Positions 37,707 through 47,176 of a stretch of 64,000 bases of DNA are shown here, one piece after another (position 1 is the stretch's first letter; every line of letters begins with the position of its first letter). Origin of the DNA: Streptosporangium amethystogenes (GTDB lineage Bacteria > Actinomycetota > Actinomycetes > Streptosporangiales > Streptosporangiaceae). Location: contig NZ_JOEQ01000016.1 of assembly GCF_000721075.1 (NCBI RefSeq), forward strand, positions 89,927 through 153,926, written 5' to 3'. The notes beneath the pieces were generated by a model that was given only the letters and a program-made list of their open reading frames with translations, did not search any database and had not been told where the DNA came from. The translations under genes were made by a program, and so were the position numbers.

Positions 37707-38795
37707 GTGCACGTGCTCGTCATGACCGTGGTGCATCATCCCGAGGACGCCCGGATCCTGCACCGGCAGATCCGCGCGCTCGTGGACGCCGGTCATGAGG
37801 TCACGTACGCGGCCCCGTACACGGCGCGGGGCGTCATGGCCCGATCCTGGGTGAACGGTATCGACCTTCCGCGTGCCGCCGAGCGCAAGCGGCTGTCGGC
37901 GGTGCGCGCGGCGCGCAAGGTCTTCAAGCGGATGCGCGGGCAGGTGGACCTGGTGGTCATCCATGACCCCGAGCTGCTGCTCGCGGTGGTGGGAGTGCGC
38001 AAGCGGCCCCCGGTGGTCTGGGACGTGCACGAGGACACTCCGGCGACGCTGTCGCTGAAGCCCTGGCTGCCGGCGTTCCTCCGCCCGCCGGTGCGCTTCA
38101 TGGCCCGCCTGCTCGAAGGCACCGCCGAGCGACACCTGCACCTGCTGCTGGCCGAGACCGCCTACGCCGGACGGTTCCGCCAGACCCACCTGGTGGTGCC
38201 CAACGAGACCTGGGTACCCGACGAGGTGACGCCGCCGGGTGACGACCGCATCGTCTATCTCGGCTGGCTGTCGGAGGCGCGCGGGGTACGCGAGGCCATC
38301 GAGGTGGCCCGGCTGCTCCAGCCCTACCGGGTGGCGGTCGAGCTGATCGGCTACGCCGACCCGCAGTCGCGGCCGACGCTGAACGAGGCGGTGGCGGAGG
38401 GGGTGCTGGAGTGGCGCGACTTCATGCCCAACGACGAGGCGCTCAAGCGGCTCGACGGCGCGCTGGCCGGTCTCTCCCTGCTGCACGACGAGCCCAACTA
38501 CCGGCACTCCATGCCCACGAAGATCGTGGAGTACATGGCTCACGGCATTCCGGTGATCACCACCCCCTCGCCCCGCGCGGTGGAACTGGTCGAGCGCTAC
38601 GACAGCGGCATGGTCGTGCCCTGGCAGGATCCCAAGGCCGTGGCACAGGCCGTGCTCTTCCTCCGCGACGACGTCTCAGCGAGGCATGCCCAGGGCGCCC
38701 GGGGGTATGCGGCGGCCCGTGCGAACCACCACTGGCCCAACTCGGCCCGTCGTTTCGTCGCCCAGCTGGAGGCGTGGGCGGGCGTCAAGAGCTGA
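37707..38795 (+). CDS. GT4-family glycosyltransferase
   Basis: 362 residues. A GT-B fold with VMTVVHHPEDARILHRQ and WDVHEDTPATLSL in the acceptor half, and IVYLGWLSEARGVREAI and PTKIVEYMAHGIPVITT (donor-binding Glu) in the donor half. GTG 37707 is taken because AAGGG lies nine bases upstream and the first strand begins there; GTG 37665 would overlap the wecC gene by 23 bases. It follows wecC closely and likely uses a sugar of the same polymer. Confidence 0.85.
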   Translation: MHVLVMTVVHHPEDARILHRQIRALVDAGHEVTYAAPYTARGVMARSWVNGIDLPRAAERKRLSAVRAARKVFKRMRGQVDLVVIHDPELLLAVVGVRKRPPVVWDVHEDTPATLSLKPWLPAFLRPPVRFMARLLEGTAERHLHLLLAETAYAGRFRQTHLVVPNETWVPDEVTPPGDDRIVYLGWLSEARGVREAIEVARLLQPYRVAVELIGYADPQSRPTLNEAVAEGVLEWRDFMPNDEALKRLDGALAGLSLLHDEPNYRHSMPTKIVEYMAHGIPVITTPSPRAVELVERYDSGMVVPWQDPKAVAQAVLFLRDDVSARHAQGARGYAAARANHHWPNSARRFVAQLEAWAGVKS

Positions 38796-38842
38796 TTTCC
38801 GGTATGACAAAGCTCCTTATGTCTGCCAGATCATAAGAACGG

Positions 38843-40673
38843 TAGTGTCCTGAACGTGCGCTGGCTCATCGCTTTTCTGGGCGTGGCGATCCTCGCGGGA
38901 GTGGCGGCGTTCGTGATGATCACGCCCGTCGGAGACAGCTCTCCGACCAGCGGGAGCTCGCCGCTCTCCCCCTCGCCCTCCCCTTCGGTGCCGGTGCCGG
39001 AGGCGACCGAGTTCACCGACCCGTGTGGAACGTTCGACACGGCCATGGGGGCGCCGTACGCGATCACCGGCTACTGGCTCGTCCCGACCGCCGACCACTG
39101 CACCTGGCGACGGCAGTTCGCCGCCATCCACAAGGTGGGCGGCGACACCGTGATCCGGATCGGCTGGGGCCTGCAGGCCCGCAGGGTCGACGACGACGGC
39201 CGGATCCTCGACGCCGAGGGGGAGATCGATCCCCGCTACGAGCCGTGTGAGGAGAACGGGGTGCCGTGCGTGACCGCGGCGGAGAACGACCTCAAGGCCG
39301 CCAACCCGGGCAACCGGGTGAGCTGGACGTTCGTCTACCGGACCGACGAGGCGTTCGGCTCCCAGCTCTTCCGCTGCCCCGAGTTCGAGCGGAAGATCGT
39401 CACGAGGAAGACCGTCTTCTACCGGATCGTCGCCACCGACGACGGCAGCGACGACGCGAGCTGCGAGAACATCAGGGGCAAGGGGCGCGGCTATCACGTG
39501 ATCCTGGTCGCGGGCGCGCACGAGGACAGTCTCACCGAGCTGCTCGACCTCGGTGACCAGTTCGGGGTGAAGGTGTTCCCCGCGCTGCCGTTGGCCCCTC
39601 GCGACCCGGCGCAGCAGACCCGGGCCGCCAAGCAGGGCACGGACACGCTCACCACGCTCACCAGGCGCATCATGCAGGACTACGGTTCCCGCTTTCGGGA
39701 CCGGAGCTCGCTGGGCGGCTTCTACCAGCCGTTCGAACTGCAGATGCGTGAGATGAAGTACACCGGGGAGTCGGACGACGACCACCCGACGCTCAGGATG
39801 TACGCCTCACAGCACGAGATCGTCGAACAGGAGATGCCGGGCAGGCCCGTCCTCGTCAGTCCCTACCTCGACGCCCGCAAACAGCGGCCGTTCAGCGCCA
39901 CTCCCAGGCAGGTGGCCAGGGGCTTCGAGGCCCTTGTCCGGACGGGGGTCGGGATCATCGCGCCGCAGGACAGCCGGGGAACGGGGAAGGTCGGGCTGTT
40001 CTGGCCCGACCAGCGCGAGGAGAAGGTCGACAAGCGGCTGTGGCCGGTCGTCGGGGAGAAGACCAACGGCGACGCCTACCACGGCTCGACCCGCGACTAC
40101 TACCGGGAGATGTCGATCGTCCAGACGGAGATGGCCGAGCAGGGCCGCAACGTGGAACTCTGGGCCAACGTCGAGGCATTCGAGCCGTCCGGCGAGGAGA
40201 CCTGCGCGGCCGGGTACAAGAGGGGGAGCACCGACAAGGAACGGCTCGACACGGCCGTGGCGCAGGTCGGGCGCTATGTCTCCAAGGTCGTCTCCTACAT
40301 GTGGAGTGACTTCTACACCTGCGGCTCACCGTCCCTCGCCGAGGAGATCGCCCGTGACTGGGACCGGCCCATCGCGGCCGACGCGGTCCGCATGCGACGC
40401 GACATCCAGGACGGCATGGAGATCCGCGGTTACAACATGCCCATGGGGTCCAAGGTCACGATCACCTGGAAGGGCCAGCAGGAGCCCCGCGTCGTCGACG
40501 TGGCCGGGGTGAACCTCACGGACATGCCCCCCGGTCTGCCGGTGCGGATGGAGACCGCGTGGATTCCGTTCGACTGGTCCCAGGTGCCCGAGGACACCTG
40601 GGTCGAGGTCTCGGTCGCCGCGGCCGACGGGCGTGCCGCCTCCGAGCCGTTGCACGTCCGGGTGAGGCTCTGA
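38843..40673 (+). CDS. Membrane-anchored DUF4434-like (glycoside-hydrolase-like) protein
   Basis: The coding part starts at GTG 38856 and gives 605 residues; TAGTGT at 38843-38848, seven bases upstream, is its leaderless -10 and is included here. Residues 4-22 form a signal anchor, followed by a Ser/Pro linker (about 30-48) and a large extracellular domain resembling DUF4434, a TIM-barrel family often found with exopolysaccharide genes (ITGYWLVPTADHC, GGFYQPFELQM, VLVSPYLDARK). The C-terminal about 100 residues look like a beta-sandwich. Possibly trims or binds the glycan made by the upstream genes. Catalytic residues cannot be assigned. Confidence 0.65.
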
Positions 40674-40692
40674 CCGGTGTAACGTGCCTGCC

Positions 40693-41361
40693 ATGGTTCC
40701 GCGCATTCCCGTCAGCGTGGACCTGGTCGTCCTCACGGTGCGTTTCCAGGCGCTGTGCGCACTCGTCTGGCGGCGCGACAAGCCGCCGTACGAGGGACGC
40801 TGGGCCCTGTCAGGCGGCTTCATCCATCTCGACGAGGATCTGCCCGCCGCGGCGGAGCGGATTCTCGCGGAGCGGGCCGGTCTGCCGGGCGCGCCCGTGC
40901 ATCTGGAACAGCTCCAGACCTACGGCTACCCCGACCGTGACCCGCGCCAGCGCGTGCTGAGCGTGGCCTACCTCGGCCTGGCCCCCGACCTTCCCGCGTC
41001 CACCGAGGCGCACATGAGCTGGCAGCCGGTCTCCTCGCTACTGCGCGAGATGGCCTTCGACCACCGGCGCATCATGGTCGACGGGATCGAGCGAGCCCGG
41101 GGCAAGCTCGAATACACCCCGCTCGGCGCGGCCTTCTGCCCGCCGGAGTTCACCGTCGCCGAGCTGCGCCGGGTCTACGAGATCGTCTGGGGCCGTGCCC
41201 TCGACCCGCGCAACTTCCACCGCAAGGTCACCAAGGCCGAGGGGTTTTTGGTGCCCACCGGTGACACCACCACCCGCGACGGCGGCCGCCCCGCCAAGCT
41301 CTACCGCCGCGGGCCCGCCACGATGCTGCACCCCCCGATGCTCCGCTCCCTCAAGGACTAG
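40693..41361 (+). CDS. Nudix-fold transcriptional regulator (NrtR-like)
   Basis: 222 residues: a Nudix domain (about 1-140) followed by a winged-helix domain (FTVAELRRVYEIVWG, NFHRKVTKAEGFL) as in NrtR-type regulators. The Nudix box is degenerate: GFIHLDE then ERILAERAGL in place of REUxEExGU, so hydrolase activity is doubtful and the domain may only bind an ADP-ribose-like ligand. TAACGT seven bases before ATG 40693 indicates a leaderless start; GTG 40684 is the alternative. No NAD gene is adjacent, so its targets are unclear. Confidence 0.8.
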   Translation: MVPRIPVSVDLVVLTVRFQALCALVWRRDKPPYEGRWALSGGFIHLDEDLPAAAERILAERAGLPGAPVHLEQLQTYGYPDRDPRQRVLSVAYLGLAPDLPASTEAHMSWQPVSSLLREMAFDHRRIMVDGIERARGKLEYTPLGAAFCPPEFTVAELRRVYEIVWGRALDPRNFHRKVTKAEGFLVPTGDTTTRDGGRPAKLYRRGPATMLHPPMLRSLKD

Positions 41362-41445
41362 GAGGCGGCGGAGCTGCTCGATCGCGTCACGGGTGCGGGC
41401 CGCGGAGGGCCGACGTGGTGAGCCGTGGACCCCGCCCGCGGCCGA

Positions 41446-42108
41446 TCAGAGGCCGTCGATCTCCGTCAGGTCGATGTCGACGTCGAACGGGACGCTGACC
41501 TTCAACCGGTCGTGGTGGATCCCCGTGAGCGCGTAGGTCCTGGTCGCCGGGTCCAGCTCGTAGACGTAGGCGACCGGGCGGTCGTCCTTCTCCTCGATCC
41601 GCCAGAAGTGGGTGATGCCGGCCTGGGCGTAGAGGACGGGCTTGCGCTCCCGGTCGCGGATCTCCGATTCGGCGGAGACCACCTCGACGGCGAGGACGAC
41701 GTCGTCAGGTTGGTAGGTGGTCTGCTTCAGCCCCTGCACGGCCTCGGCGTGGACCACCAGAATGTCCGGCTCGGGTCGTTGCCGCCTTCCAAGCGTCACC
41801 GTCATCTCCCTGCGAACGCGCAGGGCAGCCGGAACGGCTCGACGTAGCTCGCTCTCCAGGAGAAAGAGCGTAGACATGTGGAAGTTGGTCTGGGGGCTCA
41901 CGAAGACGAGAGTGCCATCGATGAGTTCCGTGTGCGGAGGGATCCCTCGAAGCCGGTCGAGGTCCTCGGCTGAGAAGCCCGCTTTGGGAGGAAACACCCA
42001 GGCGGGCAGCGGCTCCAGCTCGGGCGACTCCGCTTCGGCGTCCGGTGCCTCGGCGCTCGGCCTCTCGGCCAGCGGTGCGATGCTCATGTCGTCCTTCCGG
42101 TCGGGCAT
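41446..42108 (-). CDS. Uma2-family (DUF820) putative endonuclease
   Basis: 220 residues. The Uma2 core, a PD-(D/E)xK nuclease fold, is visible: DGTLVFVSPQTNFH, EPDILVVHAEAV and AVEVVSAESEIRDRERKPVLYA with the catalytic Glu and Lys, then GITHFWRI. The first about 45 residues are acidic and disordered. ATG 42108 has GGAGG eight bases upstream; ATG 42087 is an alternative. Uma2 genes occur in many actinobacterial copies with unknown role. Divergent from hisC. Confidence 0.85.
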   Translation of the reverse strand: MPDRKDDMSIAPLAERPSAEAPDAEAESPELEPLPAWVFPPKAGFSAEDLDRLRGIPPHTELIDGTLVFVSPQTNFHMSTLFLLESELRRAVPAALRVRREMTVTLGRRQRPEPDILVVHAEAVQGLKQTTYQPDDVVLAVEVVSAESEIRDRERKPVLYAQAGITHFWRIEEKDDRPVAYVYELDPATRTYALTGIHHDRLKVSVPFDVDIDLTEIDGL

Positions 42109-42170
42109 GCCTCTCACCTCCAGTCTTACAGGATGATGCCTCATCCGCCCGCTGCTCATAAAGTAAGGCC

Positions 42171-43232
42171 ATGCCTCGTTTCCGCGCGATCCTGGACACA
42201 ATGCCCCCTTACCGGGCTGGCAAGGCCGTGGTGTCCGCCGACGGCCGGTCCTACAAGCTCTCCTCGAACGAATCTCCCTATGAGCCGCTGCCCTCGGTCG
42301 TCGAGGCGGTCGCCAGGGCGGCGGGCCAGATGCACCGCTATCCCGACCCGGCCGCCACCGGGCTGACCGAGGCGCTCGCCGAGCGGTTCGGCGTGCCGGC
42401 CGAGCACATCGCGCTCGGCGCGGGCTCGGTGACGGTGGCCCAGCAGCTCTTCGAGACCGTGAGCGAGCCGGGCGCCGAGGTGATCTACGCCTGGCGGTCC
42501 TTCGAGGCGTACCCGCTGCTGGCCGATCTGGCGGGGACGACCTCGGTGCGGGTCCCGCTGCTGGGCGAGGGGCACCATCTGGAGGCGATGGCCGACGCGA
42601 TCACCCCGCACACTCGCATGATCTTCGTCTGCAACCCGAACAACCCCACCGGCACCGTGGTCCAGGCGGCCGAGCTGGAGGCGTTCCTCGACCGGGTTCC
42701 GCAGGACGTGCTGGTCGTGCTCGACGAGGCATACCACGAGTACGTCAGGGACGCCGGGGTCCCCGACGGGATCGGTGTCTACCGCGACCGGCCGAACGTG
42801 GCGGTGCTGCGCACCTTCTCCAAGGCGTACGGCCTGGCCGGGCTCCGGGTGGGCTATCTGATCGCCGCGGAGCCGGTGGCGTCGGCGGTCCGCAAGACGA
42901 CCGTGCCGTTCGCGGTCAACCAACTCGCCCAGGTCGCCGCGATCGCCTCGCTGGCGGCCGAGGACGAGTTGCTGGAGCGGGTCGAGGCCGTGGTCAAGGA
43001 GCGCGACCGGGTCCGCGGAGCGCTCGTCGCCCAGGGCTGGACGGTGCCGGCGACCGAGGCCAACTTCGTCTGGCTCCGGCTGAACGAGCGCACGCTCGAC
43101 TTCGCCGAGGCGTGCGCGGCCGAGGGCGTCGCGGTGCGGCCCTTCGCCGGCGAGGGCGTCCGTGTCTCCATCGGCGAGCCCGAGGCCAACGACACCTTCC
43201 TGGCGGTCGCGGCGGCCTTTCCGCGGGGCTGA
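42171..43232 (+). CDS. hisC: Histidinol-phosphate aminotransferase-type enzyme
   Basis: 353 residues, PLP-dependent class I/II aminotransferase. [15 protein letters not shown] at the N-terminus, [22 protein letters not shown], the PLP Lys in [15 protein letters not shown] and the C-terminal [13 protein letters not shown]. The sequence is typical of the HisC/aromatic aminotransferase (Pat) group; as no other his genes are near, an aromatic aminotransferase is a real alternative. TAAAGT six bases before ATG 42171 suggests a leaderless transcript. Confidence 0.85.
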   Translation: MPRFRAILDTMPPYRAGKAVVSADGRSYKLSSNESPYEPLPSVVEAVARAAGQMHRYPDPAATGLTEALAERFGVPAEHIALGAGSVTVAQQLFETVSEPGAEVIYAWRSFEAYPLLADLAGTTSVRVPLLGEGHHLEAMADAITPHTRMIFVCNPNNPTGTVVQAAELEAFLDRVPQDVLVVLDEAYHEYVRDAGVPDGIGVYRDRPNVAVLRTFSKAYGLAGLRVGYLIAAEPVASAVRKTTVPFAVNQLAQVAAIASLAAEDELLERVEAVVKERDRVRGALVAQGWTVPATEANFVWLRLNERTLDFAEACAAEGVAVRPFAGEGVRVSIGEPEANDTFLAVAAAFPRG

Positions 43233-43262
43233 CCGCCTCACCGCGGCACACCCGCATCCGGG

Positions 43263-43293
43263 CGAGCCCGTGGCCTACACGGTCGCGGGCTCG
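43263..43293. terminator. Hairpin between hisC and the EamA gene
   Basis: CGAGCCCG and CGGGCTCG, 8-bp stem with a 15-base loop, lying in the gap between convergent genes and covering the EamA stop codon. Could serve both. Confidence 0.45.
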
Positions 43294-44216
43294 GGGCCGG
43301 AGACGGGTTCCGGCTTCCTGCGACGCTCCGTGGAGACCACCAGGGCCACGCCGAGGACGATCACCAGGCCGCCCGCGATCATCGAACCGGTGACCTCCTC
43401 GCTCAGTACGAGGGCGCCCAGCATGACCGCCACGACTGGGTTGACGTAGGCGTAGGTGGAGACCAGCGAGATCGGCGCGTTGTTCAGCAGCCACACGTAC
43501 GCCGTGAAGCCGACCAGCGATCCGACCATGATCAGGTAGGCGAGCGCGATCCACGACCGGGTGGAGACCTCCGCGAGGTCGAGGTGCTCGCCCAGCACGG
43601 TGGCGGTCAGGGCGAGCCCGACGCCGCCGGCGGCCATCTCGACGGCGCTCGCGGTGAAGGGGTTCGCGGGCATCGGGATGCGGGACGTCAGGAACGAGCC
43701 GACCGACCAGGACAGCGACGCCAGCAGGATGATCACGATTCCGGTGTTGTCGGCCGCGCCGCTCCCACCGGTCAGCGAGAGGACCGCCACACCGCCGAAC
43801 CCGATGAGCACCCCGGCGAGCGTCAGCACCTGCGGCCGGTCCCTGAACAGGACCCTGAAGATCACGAGCCAGAGCGGTGTCGAGGCCACCAGCAGCGCCG
43901 CCAGCCCGCTGGAGATGTGCTGCTCGGCCACGGCGACCATGCCGTTGCCGCCGTTCAGCAGCAGCAGGCCGACCAGGGCGGCCCCACCGGCCTCCTTCCA
44001 GGTCATCCGGAAGGACTCGCGCCCCTTCAGCAGGCGTACCGCGACGCCGAGGACGAGCGCGGCCGTGACGAAGCGGATGGCGCCGCTGAGCAGCGGGGGC
44101 ATCGTCTCGATCACGATCATGATCGCGAGGTAGGTGGATCCCCACACCACGTACACGATCGCCAGCGCCCCCCAGACGAGGAGCGTCTTACGGCTGTCAG
44201 CACTGTCATGACGCAT
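43275..44216 (-). CDS. EamA-family (DMT) transporter
   Basis: 313 residues with ten hydrophobic segments in two EamA repeats (about 15-145 and 160-295). Markers are YVVWGSTYLAI, RFVTAALVLG, and in the second half TAYVWLLNNAPISLVSTYAYVNPVVAVMLG. Likely a metabolite or amino-acid exporter in the cytoplasmic membrane; substrate unknown. ATG 44216 has TATTGT about eight bases upstream, consistent with a leaderless transcript. It follows the regulator gene on the same strand but a terminator lies between. Confidence 0.85.
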   Translation of the reverse strand: MRHDSADSRKTLLVWGALAIVYVVWGSTYLAIMIVIETMPPLLSGAIRFVTAALVLGVAVRLLKGRESFRMTWKEAGGAALVGLLLLNGGNGMVAVAEQHISSGLAALLVASTPLWLVIFRVLFRDRPQVLTLAGVLIGFGGVAVLSLTGGSGAADNTGIVIILLASLSWSVGSFLTSRIPMPANPFTASAVEMAAGGVGLALTATVLGEHLDLAEVSTRSWIALAYLIMVGSLVGFTAYVWLLNNAPISLVSTYAYVNPVVAVMLGALVLSEEVTGSMIAGGLVIVLGVALVVSTERRRKPEPVSGPEPATV

Positions 44217-44311
44217 AGCTCGTGACAATACTGGCAGGGGCCGACATCTCGCGCGCGGGGTTCGGTCCCCTCAGCCACGCTGAGATCGGCGCTCGCGGCC
44301 TGGCGGATCCT

Positions 44312-44378
44312 CGCCCCGCCGGGGCGGGCAGTGACCTGGGAGGTTCCGCCGTCCGGGTGCGGCGGAAGCCTCCAGGTC
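44312..44378 (-). terminator. Terminator after the GGDEF-like regulator
   Basis: Two hairpins: an imperfect long stem 44333-44351 with 44360-44378 (8 bp, internal loop, 7 bp), then a 7-bp stem CGCCCCG / CGGGGCG at 44312-44326. They lie between the regulator stop and the EamA start. Confidence 0.55.
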
Positions 44379-44392
44379 GAAAGGCGGAGGGC

Positions 44393-45682
44393 TCAGCGGG
44401 TGCCGAGCTTCTCCACGATCAGCCGGTACAACTGGCGAGGACGGCCGGGTTGCGGCGTCCGGTTCGGCGGAAGCGGCCACGCGAGTCCCTCGTCTACCAG
44501 CGTGCGCAGCAATCGCCGTGCCGTACGCGGGGTGACGCCCAGCATCTTGCCCGCGCCCTCCGCGTCCACCACCGTGTCCCCACCCTCAAGCTTGGCGGCC
44601 AGCCGGGCCAGTACCTCCACACCCTTGGGCTTCAGTGGCCCGGCGCCCTGAGGAGGCATCCTGGGAGCCGGGATCAGCGCCCTGCCCTCGCGGTCGACCG
44701 CGAAGCCCTGGGCCTGCTTGCCCGCCTGGGTGCGCGCCAGAGCGGCCCTGGCGTGCGACTCGGCGTCGTGGGTGGTACGGCCCATGCCGACGCCGACCTC
44801 GACCGCCAGGCCGAGTTCGTCGCGGACCCGCGCGGCGAACGGCAGGACCCGGAACCCCTCGGTGGCCGCGGCCACCGAGCCGCGGGTCGCGGTGACCATG
44901 TAGCTGTGATCGTCGACCGCGATGACCGACGCGTTGATCCGGTTCGCCTCCTGCACCAGCAATCGGTGCAGGGAGAGCCGGAGTTCGTCGCGCCAGTAGC
45001 GTGGCGCGGCCCGGCGGACCGGCTCGCGCAACGTGGGCACCTCCACCAGGACCACGGTGAGTTGTGACTCCTCCAGCCGGTGGTGCGCGCCGAGCAGCGC
45101 CGCCGTGTGCAGCGCCGTACGCACCGCGGCGGAGGTGGGGCGGATCCTGACCACGGGCACCCCTGCCGTCTGAAGGCGGTCGGCGACCGCGGGCAGGCAG
45201 GTGAGCGCCCCGCTCGTGCTGCCCTGGCGGGCGAGGCGTTCATGGAAGGCCGCGATCGTGCCGGTGGCGCCCGGCTCGTCGCGGCTCTGCACGTCCCCTG
45301 AGGGAAGGCTCAGATCGCTATAGGCCTCCTCGACCTCTGCTCTGCTCAGGATGTCGATGCTGACCCTGCGTGGGTCTATCCGTTCGTCCAACGCGGCCCT
45401 CGCCAGCGCGGCGATCAGCGCGGCGCCGCCGAGCTGGACATACGTCGCGGGCATCGTCAGCACCCCCGATCGCCGGGCCAGGTCGTAGGGGACCGGGCTG
45501 GCGAACAGACATGCGTCCACCCCGGCTCCCAACCGAGTGACCTTGTCCGCGGCTTCCTGCTCGTCACGGTACGCCGCCGCCACCAGGCGGCAGGGTAATG
45601 GGGCCGCCGCGTGCCCCATCAACATCACCCGTTCAACGAGGTCATGGGGGCCCACCACACCGATGGTGAGGTCTGGTGTCAT
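44393..45682 (-). CDS. Regulator with degenerate GGDEF-like domain and C-terminal winged helix
   Basis: 429 residues from ATG 45682; ATG 45745 would add 21. No named family is recognised with certainty. The N-terminal part (TIGVVGPHDLVERVM, to about 220) looks like a ligand-binding alpha/beta domain. The middle (about 230-340) has the GGDEF/nucleotidyl-cyclase fold pattern (ASVIAVDDHSYMVTAT, GVGMGRTTHDAESHARAAL) but no GG(D/E)EF motif, so it is probably non-catalytic. The C-terminus (about 365-425) is a winged helix (GKMLGVTPRTARRLLRTLVD). A transcription factor sensing a small molecule is the best guess. Confidence 0.6.
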   Translation of the reverse strand: MTPDLTIGVVGPHDLVERVMLMGHAAAPLPCRLVAAAYRDEQEAADKVTRLGAGVDACLFASPVPYDLARRSGVLTMPATYVQLGGAALIAALARAALDERIDPRRVSIDILSRAEVEEAYSDLSLPSGDVQSRDEPGATGTIAAFHERLARQGSTSGALTCLPAVADRLQTAGVPVVRIRPTSAAVRTALHTAALLGAHHRLEESQLTVVLVEVPTLREPVRRAAPRYWRDELRLSLHRLLVQEANRINASVIAVDDHSYMVTATRGSVAAATEGFRVLPFAARVRDELGLAVEVGVGMGRTTHDAESHARAALARTQAGKQAQGFAVDREGRALIPAPRMPPQGAGPLKPKGVEVLARLAAKLEGGDTVVDAEGAGKMLGVTPRTARRLLRTLVDEGLAWPLPPNRTPQPGRPRQLYRLIVEKLGTR

Positions 45683-45824
45683 GGCACCCGGGCGTGACAC
45701 TCGTGGCGCTTCTTCGGCCCGCTCGACCAATGTTCGTCCCATCATGCCGTCCGTTTGTTTTCGGCTCTCTTTTGGAACGATCGCTTGTGAGGGCCGTAAT
45801 GTCACGCCCGATTTGCGGCCAATT

Positions 45825-45841
45825 CCGGAAGCTGCTTCCGG
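45825..45841 (-). terminator. Hairpin after the MurA-like gene
   Basis: CCGGAAGC-T-GCTTCCGG, an 8-bp perfect stem 67 bases after the stop of the minus-strand murA. It lies in the 225 bases between murA and the regulator start, which otherwise show no gene. Confidence 0.4.
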
Positions 45842-45907
45842 GGTAAACCCATGACTGGCATCGTTTACACAGGTCAGCGCGGTTTTTGAGCAGCTCAAAC
45901 CCGCTGA

Positions 45908-47176
45908 TTATGACGCTGAAATCTCTCGGCGCACATCGCCGCCCAGGGCCTGCATGCGCTCGGCCAGATAAGAGTGCCCGCGGTCGATGAGATATCCCGA
46001 TCCGATCACGGTCTCCCCTTCAGCGGCCAGGCCCGCGAGCACGAGGGCGATTCCCGAGCGCAGGTCGTGAGCGGTCACCTGTGTTCCAGTGAGCGGAGTC
46101 GCACCACGAACGACGGCGCTGTTCTCTTTCACTTCAATATCGGCGCCCATTTTGTTCAGTTCTGAGGCCAGAGCGAAACGACCGTCGAAGATTCGTTCAT
46201 GAATGTAGCTGGCGCCGTCGGCGAGACAGGCGACCGTCATGATCGGCGACTGCAGATCGGTGGCGAAGCCGGGATAGGTGTCGGTGATCACATTGATCGG
46301 ACGCAGCGGGCGATCCCTGCGCACGTGCAGCACCGCGCCGTGGTCGGCGAACTCCACCCCCATCTGCTCCAGCTTGTAGCGGACCACGCCGAGGTGGTCC
46401 AGGTCGGCGCCGACCAGGTTGACCTCTCCGCCGGTGACGGCGGCGGCCATGGCGAACACGCCCGCGTCGAGGCGGTCCGGCATCACGGTGTGCTCGACGG
46501 CCTGGAGCTCCTCCACGCCCTCCACGGTGATGAACCCGGTGCCGCCGCCGCTGATCTTCGCGCCCATCCGGGTCAGCATGTCGATCACATCGAGGACCTC
46601 GGGCTCCAGCGCGGCGTTCTCGATCACGGTGGTGCCGCGCCCGAGGGCGGCGGCCATGATCAGGTTCTCGGTGCCGGTGTGCGAGGGGGTGTCCAGGTAC
46701 AGGGTGGCGCCGGTGAGGCCCGCCGACTTGACGTGGATGACCGCGTCACCCTCGTCCACGATCGCGCCCAGGCGCTTGTAGCCCAGGTAGTGGAAGTCGA
46801 GGTTGCGGCTGCCCAGGTTGCAGCCGCCCACGCCCTCGATGATCGCCTCGCCGAGACGGTGCAGCAGGGCGGGCACGAACAGCACCGAGCCGCGGAAGCG
46901 CCGGGCGATCTCCGCGGGCAGCACCGGGCTGCTCAGCGTCGAGGCGTCGATCACCAGTGTGCGCTCCGCCTCGTGGAGCTCGACCTTGGCGCCGACCGTC
47001 TCCGCCAGCTCGACCGCACGCCGGACGTCCTCGATGATGGGGACGTTGCGCAGGACCGTGCGACCTTTGGAAGCCAGTAGCGCGGCACCGATCATGGGCA
47101 ACACGGCGTTCTTGGCACCCTGGATGAAGGCGGTTCCACGAAGTGGGTTGCCACCGCGCACGCGGTAACGGACCAT
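45908..47176 (-). CDS. murA: UDP-N-acetylglucosamine 1-carboxyvinyltransferase homologue
   Basis: 422 residues, EPSP-synthase superfamily, usual MurA length. The active-site Lys-Asn is in QGAKNAVLP (22-23), the catalytic Cys in GGCNLG near 116, the Asp in TDTYPGFATDLQ near 305 and the Arg in HDLRSGIALVLAG near 397. It transfers enolpyruvate from PEP to UDP-GlcNAc. The loop after the Cys reads SRNLDFHYLGY, unlike the RPVDxHL form of standard MurA, so it may be a second, specialised copy. AAGGAG lies eight bases before ATG 47176. Confidence 0.85.
   Translation of the reverse strand: MVRYRVRGGNPLRGTAFIQGAKNAVLPMIGAALLASKGRTVLRNVPIIEDVRRAVELAETVGAKVELHEAERTLVIDASTLSSPVLPAEIARRFRGSVLFVPALLHRLGEAIIEGVGGCNLGSRNLDFHYLGYKRLGAIVDEGDAVIHVKSAGLTGATLYLDTPSHTGTENLIMAAALGRGTTVIENAALEPEVLDVIDMLTRMGAKISGGGTGFITVEGVEELQAVEHTVMPDRLDAGVFAMAAAVTGGEVNLVGADLDHLGVVRYKLEQMGVEFADHGAVLHVRRDRPLRPINVITDTYPGFATDLQSPIMTVACLADGASYIHERIFDGRFALASELNKMGADIEVKENSAVVRGATPLTGTQVTAHDLRSGIALVLAGLAAEGETVIGSGYLIDRGHSYLAERMQALGGDVRREISAS

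Noticed and set aside
34649..37723. Minus-strand open frame of 1024 codons
   Set aside because: It is antisense to two clear genes (GT4 and wecC), has no domain match, and results from high GC lowering stop frequency.
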